From the NCBI GenBank assembly GCA_907165065.1, contig OU015540.1, forward strand, positions 5,192,001 to 5,256,000: a DNA stretch of 64,000 nt. The letters run 5' to 3'. The translations under genes and the position numbers were made by a program. How positions within the stretch are numbered: position 1 is the first letter of the stretch; each line of letters starts with the position of its first letter. Shown in pieces: positions 25,273-37,851 of this stretch. The notes beneath the pieces are model-generated. The model saw only the letters and a list, made by a program, of their open reading frames with translations. It did no database searches and was not told where the DNA came from. This stretch comes from Caprimulgus europaeus. Taxonomy: Eukaryota > Chordata > Aves > Caprimulgiformes > Caprimulgidae.

Positions 25273-28200
25273 GGGAAGGGAACTGAACTTCATACATTGA
25301 AGTGTCAGGGAGGGAACATCCTTTTAGATGTTTGGTGTGTTGGAGATAACAGCACCCTTCCTTTAATCAGTAGCCTTTTTTCCAAGTGCTTTTTTAACAT
25401 GGTGCAGAGTCAGTGAGTCTGGGCTTCTGGGCATCTTATTTCTGTGCTTTGGTTGAAATAGCTCTTCCTGCTGGAATTGAAATAGGAAATGACCTGAGCT
25501 ACACATGCTGAACAAGAGGAAGATGGGGAGTGGCTTGCTGACTGGAAACTTGTTAGTTCTGTTTTTCTGTTCAGTAGCTTAGAAATAATTACTTTTGAAA
25601 TGTTAGGAATTTGGCTAGTGGGAGCATTTGCTGTTTTGTTATCTGTGGAAGTGCTATGCTGGGGAAAAAGTGGTATTTTCCTTGTAAGATTTTAGTTACA
25701 GTAAAATTTGTGACTAATATGGTTACAAAACTCTCCCCCCTGCCCCTTACACCACTTCTATAGAAGGAGTTAGCTTGAATCTGTGTCAGAACTATTAGTC
25801 TGCATAAGGATTTCTACAAGCTTGGTGAACAGAACCAAGGTGATCAGATCAGATGATAGCCATGCATGAGATATGTCTGGACCTGCTTTAATCCCAATCA
25901 CATTGGTTTGCAGTGTCACATTGGTCATGTAGGGTATTTAAATGTTATGCTATTACTCCTGGTCTCAATGGATGAAATTTTAAGTTAACTTTAGAACTGA
26001 GAACCTCTTGAATAGTTTTATTTCCTTACAATATCAGCATACAGGTCAATATTCAAGAGCTGATTTTTTTAGAGATCATAAGGTATGTTGATACTTCTGA
26101 ATGCTTTAGTCTGAAGTGCATAAATATAAAAGGGCTTCTTCTCTTACTTAATTATTGTGGGAGTAAATATTTCCTAATACTTGTTTGCTAGGGAGTAGCA
26201 AAGTATCTAGATCTTGGCTGTGGCCTAAAGTTTGTCTTTTCAGTTGTGGGGGAGAAGAAAAGAAAAAGAGTATCTCTGAAGGACAAACTGAAGTCACCAA
26301 ACTGTCTTAAATATGAATGGTGAGGTCTTCCTAAATGTAAGTGCTTTACCCTGGCAATCTATGGGTGCTTTTATATTTGTTTTAGGATGGTTGCTATCTT
26401 CAGACTAGCAGTAGTTCTCAGGGATGGTCGTGTTTTCCAGAGGGACAAACATAAGCTGAGGAACGATTATAGTAACGGAGCTCTGTGAATAGCAGGTCTT
26501 TCCTATACCTAGGAGAGCCATTTTTGTGCCTGGATAAATCACTGAGGATATGAGCAAAAAGGACAGAAGACTAAACCTAGCTTGTCTAGAGATCAAACGC
26601 TGCACTAGAGTGAGTATTAAAAATAATTTGGGGAGCTAAGATGGTCTTTGGTGCCTACAGCAATGAACTGTATGAAATAAGCCTGCTCAAGTCCTGGGAC
26701 ATCAGAGGCTTATTTTGAGCTGGCCTCCCATTAAAGGACTTGAAAAGACAGCCCTTGCAATTCAGCTTGTCCCACTTGATTAGATTTTATCCGGAGCTTG
26801 ATTGAATTTGTGGACAAGATTATGAAAAGCAACATGACTGTCAATGAAGTGAGTAGCCTTTGAGGGGAAATTTGCTAGTATCCCAGAGGGTACTGCTTTT
26901 AAGTTCAGTTATGAATATTAGAATTCCTTGATTTAGTTACAGGTTTTTAATAGAATATTCTTGCTGCTTTGCCATCAGTGATACTAGTTTAACACAGCTT
27001 GCATGGTGCTTGTTATCCTGAACTTAGTGTTTGCTTGAATCTTAAGTATCCTGAAAGTAGATGGGTTTTTTTTTTCCCATCTGGACTGTTACCAAAGTAG
27101 TCTTGGCCCCTAGGATCATAGTTTTTTAGGGAAAAGCTTTGATCTTCAAGCGCAGCAGCAAAAATAACCTTGCTCGTTAGGGTGGAGTTGGCTGCGGTGC
27201 TTTGCTGCTCTAGTGGGTCAGACTGGGTAGATGGTGACCTCTGGTTACTTACTTAAACAAGACATCTTAATATTTATGTAGTGGATATCAAAGTCAGACT
27301 CTCATTTGAGGACCTAGGGATAGCCTTTTTGTAAGATGAGAGGAAAATGGAGGAAACCTTGTTATTTACCCCATATGCAGGGGGAAGATAGCAAGTTTTT
27401 TTACTCTTCTTTTGCTGGCTCTGTTGTACTGAAAGTGTGCCATTGTCTACAGCTCCTAGACGTCAGCAGTGGCATGTTGAGTGATTGCTTGAGCCCAGTG
27501 AGAGCCAGCCTACCCATCACAGCACTGAATTGTCAGAACCTTTTCATGTTGGTGTTCTTGTTTTTCTTCTGTTGCTAAATGTTCGGTGGTGATGCTGGAG
27601 AAGAGAAAGAAAAATAAATCTCTGACATGTTCATATATAGTGGCAGCTGTTAATGGGGAAAGTAGTGGTTTGTCAATACTGGGGAAATCTCACATGCTAA
27701 AACTATGCTTTTTACCTCTTTTTTATTGAAATAAAAGCAAGTTGATGCAGGAATGACAATAACTTATAAGCTTGAGAACTATGTCCATATAGATGATTAC
27801 AAACCTTCTTGGCTACTGCTGAATAATGAAGAAATGTAATCTTTAGCTGTCTGCTTGTCAGATGTCTCCACAACTAGTTTTGCTGTATGTAACTCAAGGG
27901 AACGAACAAAAAATATGATGGACTTCCAAAAGAATTTGTACTCTTAGTCCCTAAGAAATTTAAAGATGTTTTTGTACTGGGTATGCTGGCAGGATCTACC
28001 ACTTTTCTCTGACAGTATGGGGAAAGTGCTGTATTTCTTAGAGATTTGTCTCCATTTGAGACTATTATAGCAGAAATTGGGTGTATGTATGTGTGTGTGG
28101 GGAATCTGTGGCTTTTGTCTTTAAGATATTAAATCTGCTCTTTGCTTTATCCCCAACAAGCTGGCAGCATGGTTTGCTTCAGGGCCTCCCATTTCAGTGC

Positions 28201-29829
28201 AGAGTTTGGTCATCAGGAGCCAAGTTTATCTATTTGACTTCATGCTAGTGCTTCTCATCTGCTTCAGTGCTGCTTGATCAGCTGAGGGGCAGGCAATTTA
28301 CTGGAGGCAGTGACATAAAACACAGTTGTTTTAGCAGTGGTTTGACTCCTGGTTTATAAGTAGTGGGAAGCAAGTAGGTGTTTCTGGCTGCAGAAACAGT
28401 TGCTGTAATTACAGCTGTGTGATGGCAAAAGGGAGAGATGCTAATGCTTCTCCTCCCTCTAACACATTTTTCTTTGCTAGTGCAGAGGTGAAGGTGACAG
28501 TGTTGTATGGGATGGACTCCTGAGGTTTGGAACAGCTGGAACATTGAAAAAAGCTAGAGGAGTTGTATGTACATATGTTCTAAAATACCTTCTCTCTGTC
28601 CCAAAATTCTGTTGTCTTCTCCTGCTGCATGCTTGTAGCTTACCTGGGGTCTTGTAGTAGGGGCCTCGGTAGTAGCCAGCATTAACTTGTCACACTCTGT
28701 ACGTTCACTGTGCTGCCCTAAGACCTTACTGTGGTCTTTGTTTTTGTTTTCAGTGGCCAACGTGGGAATGTAACAACAGAGAACTTGCTTTATTTGAAAA
28801 AAGATAGAAGTTAGACTGTTGGTTTTGCTGTTCCGTTTTCAGCCTTCTTCCTTCTCTTAGTTCTGCTTTTCCAAGCTGAGAGTCAGCACTGTGTGACCAG
28901 GCACTGTCCGTGAAGATGCACGTGATTAGTAATGACTGCTCAGAGACGAGCTTCTCCTGTGCAGTGGGGAGATTTGTTCAGAGAATCCTTTGCTTGTCTC
29001 CAAGTACTTCTGGGAGATAATGATTTTATGTCTGGGCAGAAAGAATTCCAGACTTTTCTTTTGCTAAAGCCTGCAAACCATTGCATTTGAGTTCTTTGTC
29101 CAATTGCAACTTTATTTTTTTTGTCTTGGAGATTAGTTTTTGCTCACATCTAATATTGTGTTGGTTTAGGTGGTTGTGCTAGATGAAAGCTGTAACAAGT
29201 TCTCCTGCTGTGAGCTGTTGTGCCCAGACATTAGAACTAGTTTTCCACTTCCACATCCATAGCACAGTTAATGTAGTGGTCGTAAGCCCAACAGCTGGAT
29301 CAGTTGTTTTTCCACATGATGCCTGTTTCTGAACTCTCTCCTGCTTGTCCTTCTGCAAGGAGCTCTGATCTCCTTTCGTAAACATCGGTGTGGTCTAAGA
29401 CCCTGGGATTGGAGCCCCTTTTGTAGGGAAGCTGAGGCTGGGTAGCTTTCTCTGTTGTGACCATTTTCCCTCTCACTTTCCTAAATTAATGGAGTGAAAC
29501 GCCTACAAGAGCAGCACTCATGCTGAGCTGTGCTGCCTTTGAGGAGTATTAATACCTTTTGGATGTCAGCACTTCTCTGACCTGTGTCAGACGCGATCAT
29601 GACTGTACATCTTATCCCTTCCCCTCCACCTCATCCTTATTTCTGCAGTACCATCTTCCTGCTTGCCAAGGAAAACCTGAGCCATGGCCTGAGGTAGAAC
29701 ATGGGGTTGTCCCAGCCTGCTTTTGTTGAAATAACCTGGTGTGGCTGCTCTGCATCGACCCTGTCATTTGCTTAACTGAGGTCCTGCCTGCTTTGGCTGT
29801 CTCTCCCTGACTGACCTCTGGCGAGGGAA

Positions 29830-30010
29830 GAGCGATCAATACTGGGATTAGCTGCAGAGCTGGAGCAGTATCGGCGCTTGTCAGGCTGGGCTGTGGGGAT
29901 GCGGAGGAGGGGTTGAGCTGGGAGCTCTCATGCGTGCCGGCAGCCTCCCACCTCCCGGGCTCGTTGCTGTGCAGCTCTGAAAGGCGGCAGCCAATGGGAA
30001 TCACGAGCAT
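29830..30010. promoter_or_regulatory. GC-rich patch with CCAAT motif in intron 1
   Basis: This is a local island of higher GC with scattered CpGs (TATCGGCGCTTG, GTGCCGGCAGCC, CCCGGGCTCG). A CCAAT core lies in GGCAGCCAATGGGAA. It may be an internal promoter or an enhancer. There is no splice donor that I would trust just downstream. Confidence 0.2.
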
Positions 30011-30475
30011 CCATACAGCTGGGCTCACCAAATCACTCCCGAGGTGCCTTGTTTTCAGTTTGAAGCACAGAACTTCTCTATTGCTGCTTTTTTTTTTCCC
30101 TTCCCTATCTCTCCTTCCCCCCACTTTGGCTGTCTCATTTTGTTGTTTTTGAGGAATAACATCCATGCTGTTGAGTCTCTTGCTTGGTCTCAAATGGTAC
30201 TTGCAGCATTTCTCACACCCACAGAGTGACTATCCGTGCTGTTTAGCGTGGGGGGAGATCTGTCACCTTTTGGTGCTTCGTGACCATATCAGGTGGAGTA
30301 AGTCATGCAGCTGGAGGCAAACCTGAGCTCTGAAGGCTTGTGCTTTGCCTAGCCCTCTAAGCAAGCTGAAAATAGCCCTAAAATGGGGTCATCAGCCATT
30401 TCGTGTGCATGGGCTGTCCTCCAGTTCTGTGTGCCAGCATAAATGCTGTATAACTGCATAATGATTTGGGGCCCC

Positions 30476-30953
30476 CAGTGCAGGAGAGATGTTGACTAAC
30501 TGGAGCATGCCTGGGGAAAGGCTACTGAGATTATTAGAGCCTTACCTGTGAAGAGAGGCTAGGAGGCTTGGAACCCTCCAGCCTGGAGAGGAGGAGGCAA
30601 AAGGACAGATCTAGGAGTAGCCTTTGCATATTTGAAGGAGGGATTTGGAGAAGATGGCACTAGGCTCTTCTCAGAGGTGCCCACCAAGAGAACAAGTGAC
30701 CACAACCTCAAGTTGCAATGGGAAGTGGCACTTGGATGCAATAACTCATGAACATTTTTCTTCATAGTGCTGGAGCAGGGGCTGAGGGAAGCTTGGGAAA
30801 CTGTAGCCTTAGAGACACTTAAAACTTGCCTGGGCAAGGCTCTTGGCAACCTCATCTATTAAATTACCCCTACTTTTAGCAGCAGGATGGACTACAGTGA
30901 CCTCCAGAGGTCTCTTCCAGCCTATTGTTTTCTGTTTTATGGGATCTGTGAAA
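30476..30953 (+). mobile_element. CR1 non-LTR retrotransposon, truncated 3' end
   Basis: The sequence follows the avian CR1 3' consensus in order. It shows a CAGTGCAGGAGAGATG-like start, CCAGCCTGGAGAGGAGGAGG, then AACAAGTGACCACAACCTCA before AGTTGCAATGGGAAGTGGCA. Next come CTTGCCTGGGCAAGGCTCTT and GACCTCCAGAGGTCTCTTCC, and it ends in a degenerate (ATTCTGTGA)-type tail. About 480 bases remain of the reverse-transcriptase end and 3' UTR, in the same orientation as TTYH3. It is clearly diverged and has indels, so it is an old, immobile copy. This is typical of 5'-truncated CR1 insertions and supports a sauropsid genome. Confidence 0.85.
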
Positions 30954-31589
30954 CTGAGGTTTATCTCTGAACTCTTGTTGCAGTAACATGTTGACTTAGT
31001 AGAGTGAATGCTATAAGACTGGAACTTTTAATGTGCACATTTAAGATTAATGGGAATTAATCTTTCGGGACTCTGTGGTGCCTATTTTCAAGTTACTGGG
31101 GCAGGAGACCAGATGACTGAATGCTGCTTCACCTCTTCTCCATGGGATGCTCAGTTAAGGCTGAACAATGCTCTGTTTTCCCAGTTACCTCCACCCCAAT
31201 TGGTGTGATCTTTATTTAAAAAGTATGCCTTATATTCACATATTCCCCATATGTTCCTTTCAGAATATACTGACTCCATGTCAAGGGTGGAGAAACAGTA
31301 ATTTTATCTCTTAACTAATAAAGTTCAGTGGTGTGCAAGTGGGTTACAATCTAACTGTAATGAAAAACTACCCACCAGTCTTCTCCACCCTCTGGGATCC
31401 CAGGAGCTTACTGGAGCAGCACACTGCCCCAGTTTAAATTCCTCATGTGTGTGATGATTGAATTTTTTTTGTTTTATTTGGTGTTTTAAGCACGACTCTT
31501 GATAAGCTAGTTTGATGGTTGGCTGCTATGTGTAGGGGCAGCATTTGACAGATTACTTTAGAGGGGGAAAGCAACTTAAGTAGCTTAAT

Positions 31590-31700
31590 AGGATTTAGCT
31601 CTGCCTACACTGTCCTGCCAGAGCACATTATAAACCACTTTAGTGGGATTCCTTCTTTAAATATATCCATGACATCAGTGTAGGCAGAACCTCTAAAAGA
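31590..31700. mobile_element. Short inverted-repeat (MITE-like) element
   Basis: TCTGCCTACACTG at 31600-31612 is repeated as a perfect inverted copy, CAGTGTAGGCAGA, at 31676-31688. The repeats enclose a 63-base core with TATAAACCACTTTAGTGGG. The terminal motif resembles the ends of ancient sauropsid hAT-like nonautonomous elements, and a related motif occurs at 47325-47345. No clear target-site duplication was found. Confidence 0.5.
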
Positions 31701-32906
31701 GCTCTGGGAACTTTCCTGTAAAATCAATCTCAAGATGCGGTTCAGAAGAATTTGAGTGAACTGCATCTCCTGTGCAGGAGCCTGAGGAATGCTACCAGCA
31801 CTGATCTTGTGAGCAGAATCGAAGGATCTCTGAAGGAGGGCTGTGTGTGTAATAATTTACCTATAAAGTGTATTGATTTCTAGTGGAAATGATGCGTCTG
31901 GCTCGGGAAAGCAGAGCAGCTAACGAAGAATCATGTTAGGACACAGTGGAGCAAACACCTGCTTCTTTTAACTGGCATAACTGCTATAACAGCAAAATAA
32001 CCCCATGTCCTATGTATTCCCAAGACTTGTTGGTAAAGGAAGCTAAAAGTGAGTTATATTTGCTCCTAAGTAGCTGATATAAATCCAGTACTTTGCATTT
32101 TTTTAGGGCAGTGGTCCATGACAACTTTCAGCTTTGCTGGCAGACAAGCCCTAAGAGAGTTGAACAGCTTTGCTTAGTTCAAAGGAGACAGTTTCCCCTC
32201 TTTCCCCGACCCCGTGGGGAAACGGAGGGACTGTGAGAAGAGATGCTCAGACCAGAGCCACAAAGTGGGATGCCCTCTCTAAATACATGTTGTGACACCG
32301 TATTTGACTTCTAATGACAATTTTTTTTTTAATCTATATGCACATCTACTGTTAGCTGTTTCAGGAGATGAATTTAGAAATCATGTATTTCCCTTTTTTT
32401 ATCAGCATGATGGCTGGGCAGCAGAAGTGGAGGGGTAAGGCTGTGACCACTTGCTGTTGAGGGAACAGCATCTGACTTTACCCTGGTTGCTGAGAGGGCC
32501 ATCTGCAGCTCTGCACTGCTTAATGGGGAAAGCTGTAAAGAAAGCACCTCTATTCAAACTGTATTTCCCTTCAGTATAGTGCCGGAGGCCCTCACCCCTT
32601 CTCGGTGTTTGGCGAGGAGCCTGCATGAGGCCTTTCTTCGCTCTGTAGCTTCCCTTGTGCAGGCTGCAGTGCTGAGAGGAGAAGTGGTTAATGGTGCTCC
32701 CAGTCTTGTCAGTGGTGCAGAAACACAGGCTCCAGCTGTGACTGTGGTGGGTCTTGGCTAGCTTGGATAGTTTTTTGATCTGCTTCCTCTATTAGTCTCT
32801 GTATGGTATTTTTTTTTCTGCATTTGAAGGCTCTCAATAGTGAATATTGGTTGTCTTTGTCCTAATTTTTTTGTGTGTGTGTGAGAGCACTTTTTTTTTT
32901 TTCTTC

Positions 32907-32930
32907 AAAGAAAGAAAAGGGGGGGAGGGA
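32907..32930 (+). repeat. 24-base polypurine tract
   Basis: AAAGAAAGAAAAGGGGGGGA and the following purines make an uninterrupted A/G run just after a T12 run. It lies about 110 bases upstream of the 48-base polypyrimidine tract, so the two could pair or compete structurally. Confidence 0.85.
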
Positions 32931-33043
32931 CTCAAAAAACCTCAAAATAAAACCAAGGAAAACTTGATGTGGAAATGCTTCCTGCACATGAATGAGCCTC
33001 TTTTGGGGGAGGGAACTGCACAGCTTTAAGTTGAAGGAAGAGA

Positions 33044-33091
33044 CTTCCTCTTTTTTTTTTCCTTTTTTTTTTTCCCCTCCCCTTCCTTTTT
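33044..33091 (+). repeat. 48-base polypyrimidine tract
   Basis: Only C and T occur over 48 bases, mostly T runs with CCCCTCCCC near the end. It can form triplex (H-DNA) structure. It is not next to a recognised exon. Confidence 0.9.
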
Positions 33092-36000
33092 AACCCCAGC
33101 TGTAGTAGACTTCAAAGAGGAAGCTTGGAGTGAATTTATGGTGAGAAGTGTGGCACTTGTTTGTCTCTGGCAGTTAAATGTCATGTTTGCGTTGTTTGAC
33201 CAAGGAGGTCAGTTCAGGTCAGAAGTCAATAGGTGGGTCAGAGGTCTGTGTTCCTCCTTCCTCAACTTAGAGAAGATATCCCTATGGGATATTGCCCCTT
33301 CCCAGTTCCAGTTCTCCACAACTGACATACTGCATTAAAGCTGAGTTCAAATAGAAATTATTTTAAGGAAGATGTCATACAGACTGCTAGCTGTAGCACA
33401 GTGGGCTGTGACTTCTTAAACATGCAGGGCAGTTTGCCTTTGATTTTTGCTCTTTATCTCCTCCCAGAGGTTACCCATCAGGACAGCTAGACCAGTGTAA
33501 TTGATAGTATAATTGAGAGTGCTATGTCTCTCACCCTGCAGTAGTCTTAATGTATATTATGAACTATACTAAGTTTTTGCTGTGTAAACAGCCACTTAGC
33601 CTGCTTTAATTGTGTAGACAGATGCTGCTAAGACTGAACGGGGCAAATATCAATGGAAAAGCAGTGCCCCATTTTTAATTTTTGTTGGATTTTTTTTTTT
33701 TCTTGTCCCAAACATCTCACTTTTGATTCTGGAGATTGGCTTCAGGTAGCAAACTGAGCATAAACTGAACACTGGATGTCCATGTTAGACACCTGAGTAG
33801 CACTGCTCTGGCCCATTCCTGTCACTGACATATAAATACAGAAGTGTAATTACAGCAGCGTAGGTTCCTGTCCATTCAGTGCTGATAGAAGCAGTTTATG
33901 AAGGCATTTGCAGTGGATTTGTTATCTTGGCCAGAAAGTATCTCTCTTCCTCCTAATGAATCTTTTTTTTAAACTCAGGTGCCTCCAAATGCTCAAGCAT
34001 ATGCTAGATCTTCTTACTATGGCTGAAACATTTTCCTAATAGCTGCTGTTTAGAAAAAGATACCTTCATGGTGCTAATGATATGAAACAAGTTATGATAT
34101 GAAACTGTTATTTGCCCACAGCACTTTAGGAACCAAGGTAAAATTGCTGCTTTTGTTAATTCTGTTGTTGCACTTCTCCCCAAAGCAAATGAGCTTCTCT
34201 ACTTCTTTGAGCCCGGTCAGTGAGCCCTTACCAAATCCTGGCTGCAATCCCACCAAAATTACTAGACAATGGAAGGTTGCAGTGATGTTCCAGAGTGAAT
34301 GAGACACTGTGCAGGGTCCTGTAGTGGAAACTGGTGAAAGGCAACTTGCCCTGGCTTTCCAGAATCACTTCAGTCCAAGTGTGGTGGTTAAAAATATCTT
34401 CTCTTAAAAGGAACTTCTTTCATGTGGAAATTTTGGAGACAAATCTGGAAACTCATTGTGGATTTTTTTTATCACTTGGGGTAGATGGGAAGTGGCCATA
34501 CTAGAACTGTTTTTCCTCTCAGCTGCTTTGATTTGTCTGCAAGTCATGAGCTGTGCAGTGAAGATGCCAGAAAAGCATAGTGAGAGGAAGAATGCTTGTG
34601 CTGGACATCTAGGCATGCATCCTATGCAACTGAATGTATACACTGCTAAGAAACTTGAATAAATCTTCTTTGTTTGGTAAAACGTAACTAACAGACATGA
34701 TGTGTTACTGAGTCACTGAAGACAAGCCAGCAAGTACAAATTGATGCAAAACAATGGCAGAAGTGAGCAGAACTGCATTATCTACAGTGGTCATGCCCAT
34801 AAAAACACTGCCATCCCTGCTGATGGGCTCACCGTGTTGATGGGTTGATGTTCCCTTTGGGCAAAGTTTCCACAAATGGGACAAGTTTTTGTTTTCTCTT
34901 CCACTTAGGAGTGGCTCTGCTTGTTTCCACTCTTCTTCCCCTCCCTCTCCAATGCCTTGTTTATCTTTTTCCAAATAGAAATGGTGTTTGAAAGCCTCCT
35001 AAAGCACACTGATGGCTGCCTGCTTAAGTGGTCCTGCATGGTGGATGGAGCTTGCAGTGACCTCTCTGCCAGGCCTTTCCTGCTGTGGACATCAGAGCTG
35101 AGGGTTGAGCTCCGTGTCTTCAAACTCTGTAGTGGCTGATTGCGTCCAATTTGGTTGGCTGGTTAAGATGAGATGTTTAGAAGATAAAGAAAGCTGCTGT
35201 GAGCCTAAATATGGCATTTAATCTTAACTGGTGCCATGTCATTATCTATCCAGTCCTTGAAAGGACAAGCTTTAGGTCCTACAGAGGAACAGAAGACTTG
35301 TAAATGATGCATGTAATAATTTCTCCTGAAAGATCCTATCTCTGTAGAGAACTCTTGAATTTCGCAGGAATAGTATGAATACTTGGGTTTCAAACTGTAT
35401 CTAATAAGAAACAGCAACAGCTAAAGCAGCAGAGTCTTGAAAGAAAATCCTTGATGTTGGTGTCCACTCCAGAGCGTGCATGGTCAGCATAGATAGCTTA
35501 AAAAAATGCAGTGTCCCAGTGCTTTGCTTGATAGTGTGTAAGGATATGCACATAGGAGAGATTTCTTTTTTTCTTCTTTTTTTTTTCCTCCTTTAAATGA
35601 AGTGCATTGTCTCTGAGAGCCCGTGTTGTAGGAGGGGGAGGGGAAAAAGGATGGAAATTGGATTAAGTCACTGGGCTTCAGGCCTAAGCATTTCCTGCCC
35701 TTTTTTTTTTTAATTTTCTTTTTATTTTTTTTTTGTTTAGTTTTAATACACTGGTGCTGCCTAGCTCATGTGCTGGGCTGTGCAAGCGTGCCCTGGTCCC
35801 TGCCTGCGTGCAACAGGCAGCTTGGCACTGCCGTCTCCTGCCTTCGGGGAGTTCCAGGCCAGCAGGAACATAGCTGAGCTCCCGCTGCAGAGCTGGGAAT
35901 GGGGAATTGTCTTGGCATGGGGATTTATACAGCACTTGGGCTTCAGCCAGGTAACACAGGCAGTGCTTGCTTATCCCTGAGTTGTAGGAGCATTAAATTC

Positions 36001-37310
36001 ATACTTCCTTTATAGCACAGAGTTTCGTTCCGTTATCCAGTTTGCTGGAAAATTACCTTGTGAAGAGATTGGGTTTTAAGACTTTAATGGATGATACAGC
36101 TTCTAACCAAGGAAATAAAGCTGCTTCTAAAAGATCTTGAGTAGAGTAGCTGCTGTTGGGTGGGAATGTGTCAGCTAATCTGCTGTGGAAAAGGAATGTC
36201 TGGTGAAATTGTGCAGATCTGCCATGGGTGAGCTGAGTGTGGACACAAGCGGTGCAGGGCACCCACCAGATTCTTCCAGCTGTCCTTTTGGTGCCCTTCA
36301 CCTCAATATTACAAATATTTATCTCATTCTTGTCTTTAAACAAAGTTAAATAGTCATTTTAACTATGTTCAAATGAGAATACTGGGAAGGAGTAAACTTC
36401 TAAAGCTGAAGGCCTGTTCCCAAGAGGATTCCTTACACGTTTTGCTTGTCTGGGATCTGGGGCAAAGAACTGCATGAACACTGATGCATCTGTGGTGGTT
36501 TTTTTAGAGCCCTGCAAGGGAATTTGCAGAATCCCCAGAAAGGAAATCCGCCTTTTCAGCGAGAATGCTCATTTGACAAGCTGCCAGTTCTGAGCTAAGC
36601 CTCATTTAATAAAGATTTAGTCTGTGGGGACCTGTCAGTGGAAACTGAATTTGGTGAGAGTGTCTCATTCTTTTCATCCCTGTAGTGCAGAGAGGCTTTC
36701 AGCCAGCATTATGGAGAAACTAGGGATAAGAACATCCAATTTAGAGGACCCCCTTACCTCTGGGAATGTTTCCTTGCTGTGTAAGATGGAGATTGCTGAG
36801 TTGGTAACAGCTAAGAGAATAAATGGATTGTTATTTGACTTCAACCCAATAGGACTCCAGTGTTCACTGCTGATTAGCACGGCTTAGATCTGCATTTGTG
36901 GGCAGAAAAAAACCTCCCACCAACCCAATTGTTAAGCAAATCCTTTCTACTCAGTACTTTCCATCTCTCTTTGGTTTGTGATATGAGATGCTCTGATGAA
37001 TTCTAGCCACCTGCCCCCATGTAACCTGTGGAAGTTGAGGTGTGCAAATCTACCCACGCTGTGTATTCGATCACAGCTCTCAGACCTCTGGCAAGGATTG
37101 GATTGCATGTTGGTTACTGCAATAAACCAAGGAGCAGCAAGGTTGTGTCTTTTTGGCCTCTGAACTTCTGTGACTTCTGTGAATTGGACCAAATATAAAG
37201 GCAGTGGTAAAAGTCTTTAATTATGAAATAAGGGGTCGGAATGTTAGTATGGAGGAAATGATGATGAATCTTTAATCAACCTAGTCTTGTTCTCACTTGT
37301 TGCCTGCACA

Positions 37311-37803
37311 AGGGCACTTGAGAAATTAATCTGAATTAACTGGAGGAGTAAATTCAAAGCAGATTAGTTAAACCACTTTAAATGCACTAAAGTGAATTAA
37401 ACTACACTGAATTAAGGCCATTCTAGTTAAACTACATTAAACCCCTGTGTGAACACTCATTTGTAATTAAAGTGGATTTAGTTCACAACTCTAATACCAA
37501 TTAACTGTGGAATGCCCTTGCCTGTGTAGATAACTTCTCAGCATCAAGGAAGCTAGCCTGCTTATTTAACCAACTTGATTAAATAGAGTTGAGCTATCTA
37601 GTCATGCTAGGAGATGTTTCAACTGTAGATCTGTTTTATTATAATGTGTCTGCTCTATTGTCTTAAGGTGATTAAAAAAAAATAAAAAGCATGACATAAT
37701 CCTTGGCATTTTCCTTTTTCCAGAAAGGAAAACCAATAGCTAGAAAAACCCTAAAGGCAAAGTGTTGGCCTGTATTGCTTGCTCCAGTGTGAACTTGCCC
37801 TAA
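37311..37803. mobile_element. Ancient hAT-like nonautonomous DNA transposon fragment
   Basis: This region is dense in TTAAAC/AATTAA-type motifs (GTTAAACCACTTTAAATGCA, GAATTAAACTACACTGAATT). The internal block ACCCCTGTGTGAACACTCAT at 37441-37460 and the end motif CCAGTGTGAACTTGCCCTA at 37784-37802 match, from memory, a family common in turtles and crocodilians (TTAAACCAGTTTAA..., CCCTGTGTGGACACTC). The region between 37540 and 37780 may be unrelated sequence. The exact ends are uncertain. Confidence 0.45.
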
Positions 37804-37851
37804 ATATATGTGTGTGTGTGTATGTGTATATATATATATATATATATATAA
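37804..37851. repeat. Compound (AT)/(GT)/(AT) microsatellite
   Basis: A short AT stretch is followed by (GT)6, ATGTGT and about eleven AT units. It is an imperfect compound dinucleotide repeat directly after the end motif of the hAT-like fragment. Confidence 0.95.

Noticed and set aside
25200-25320. Poly(A) run as the tail of a processed pseudogene
   Set aside because: There is no polyadenylation signal on the same strand, no gene-like sequence upstream and no target-site duplication.
29612-30193. 193-codon minus-strand open frame in intron 1
   Set aside because: No recognisable domain, low-complexity Lys/Arg and Ser stretches, and no splice or promoter context. It probably arises from the GC-rich patch.
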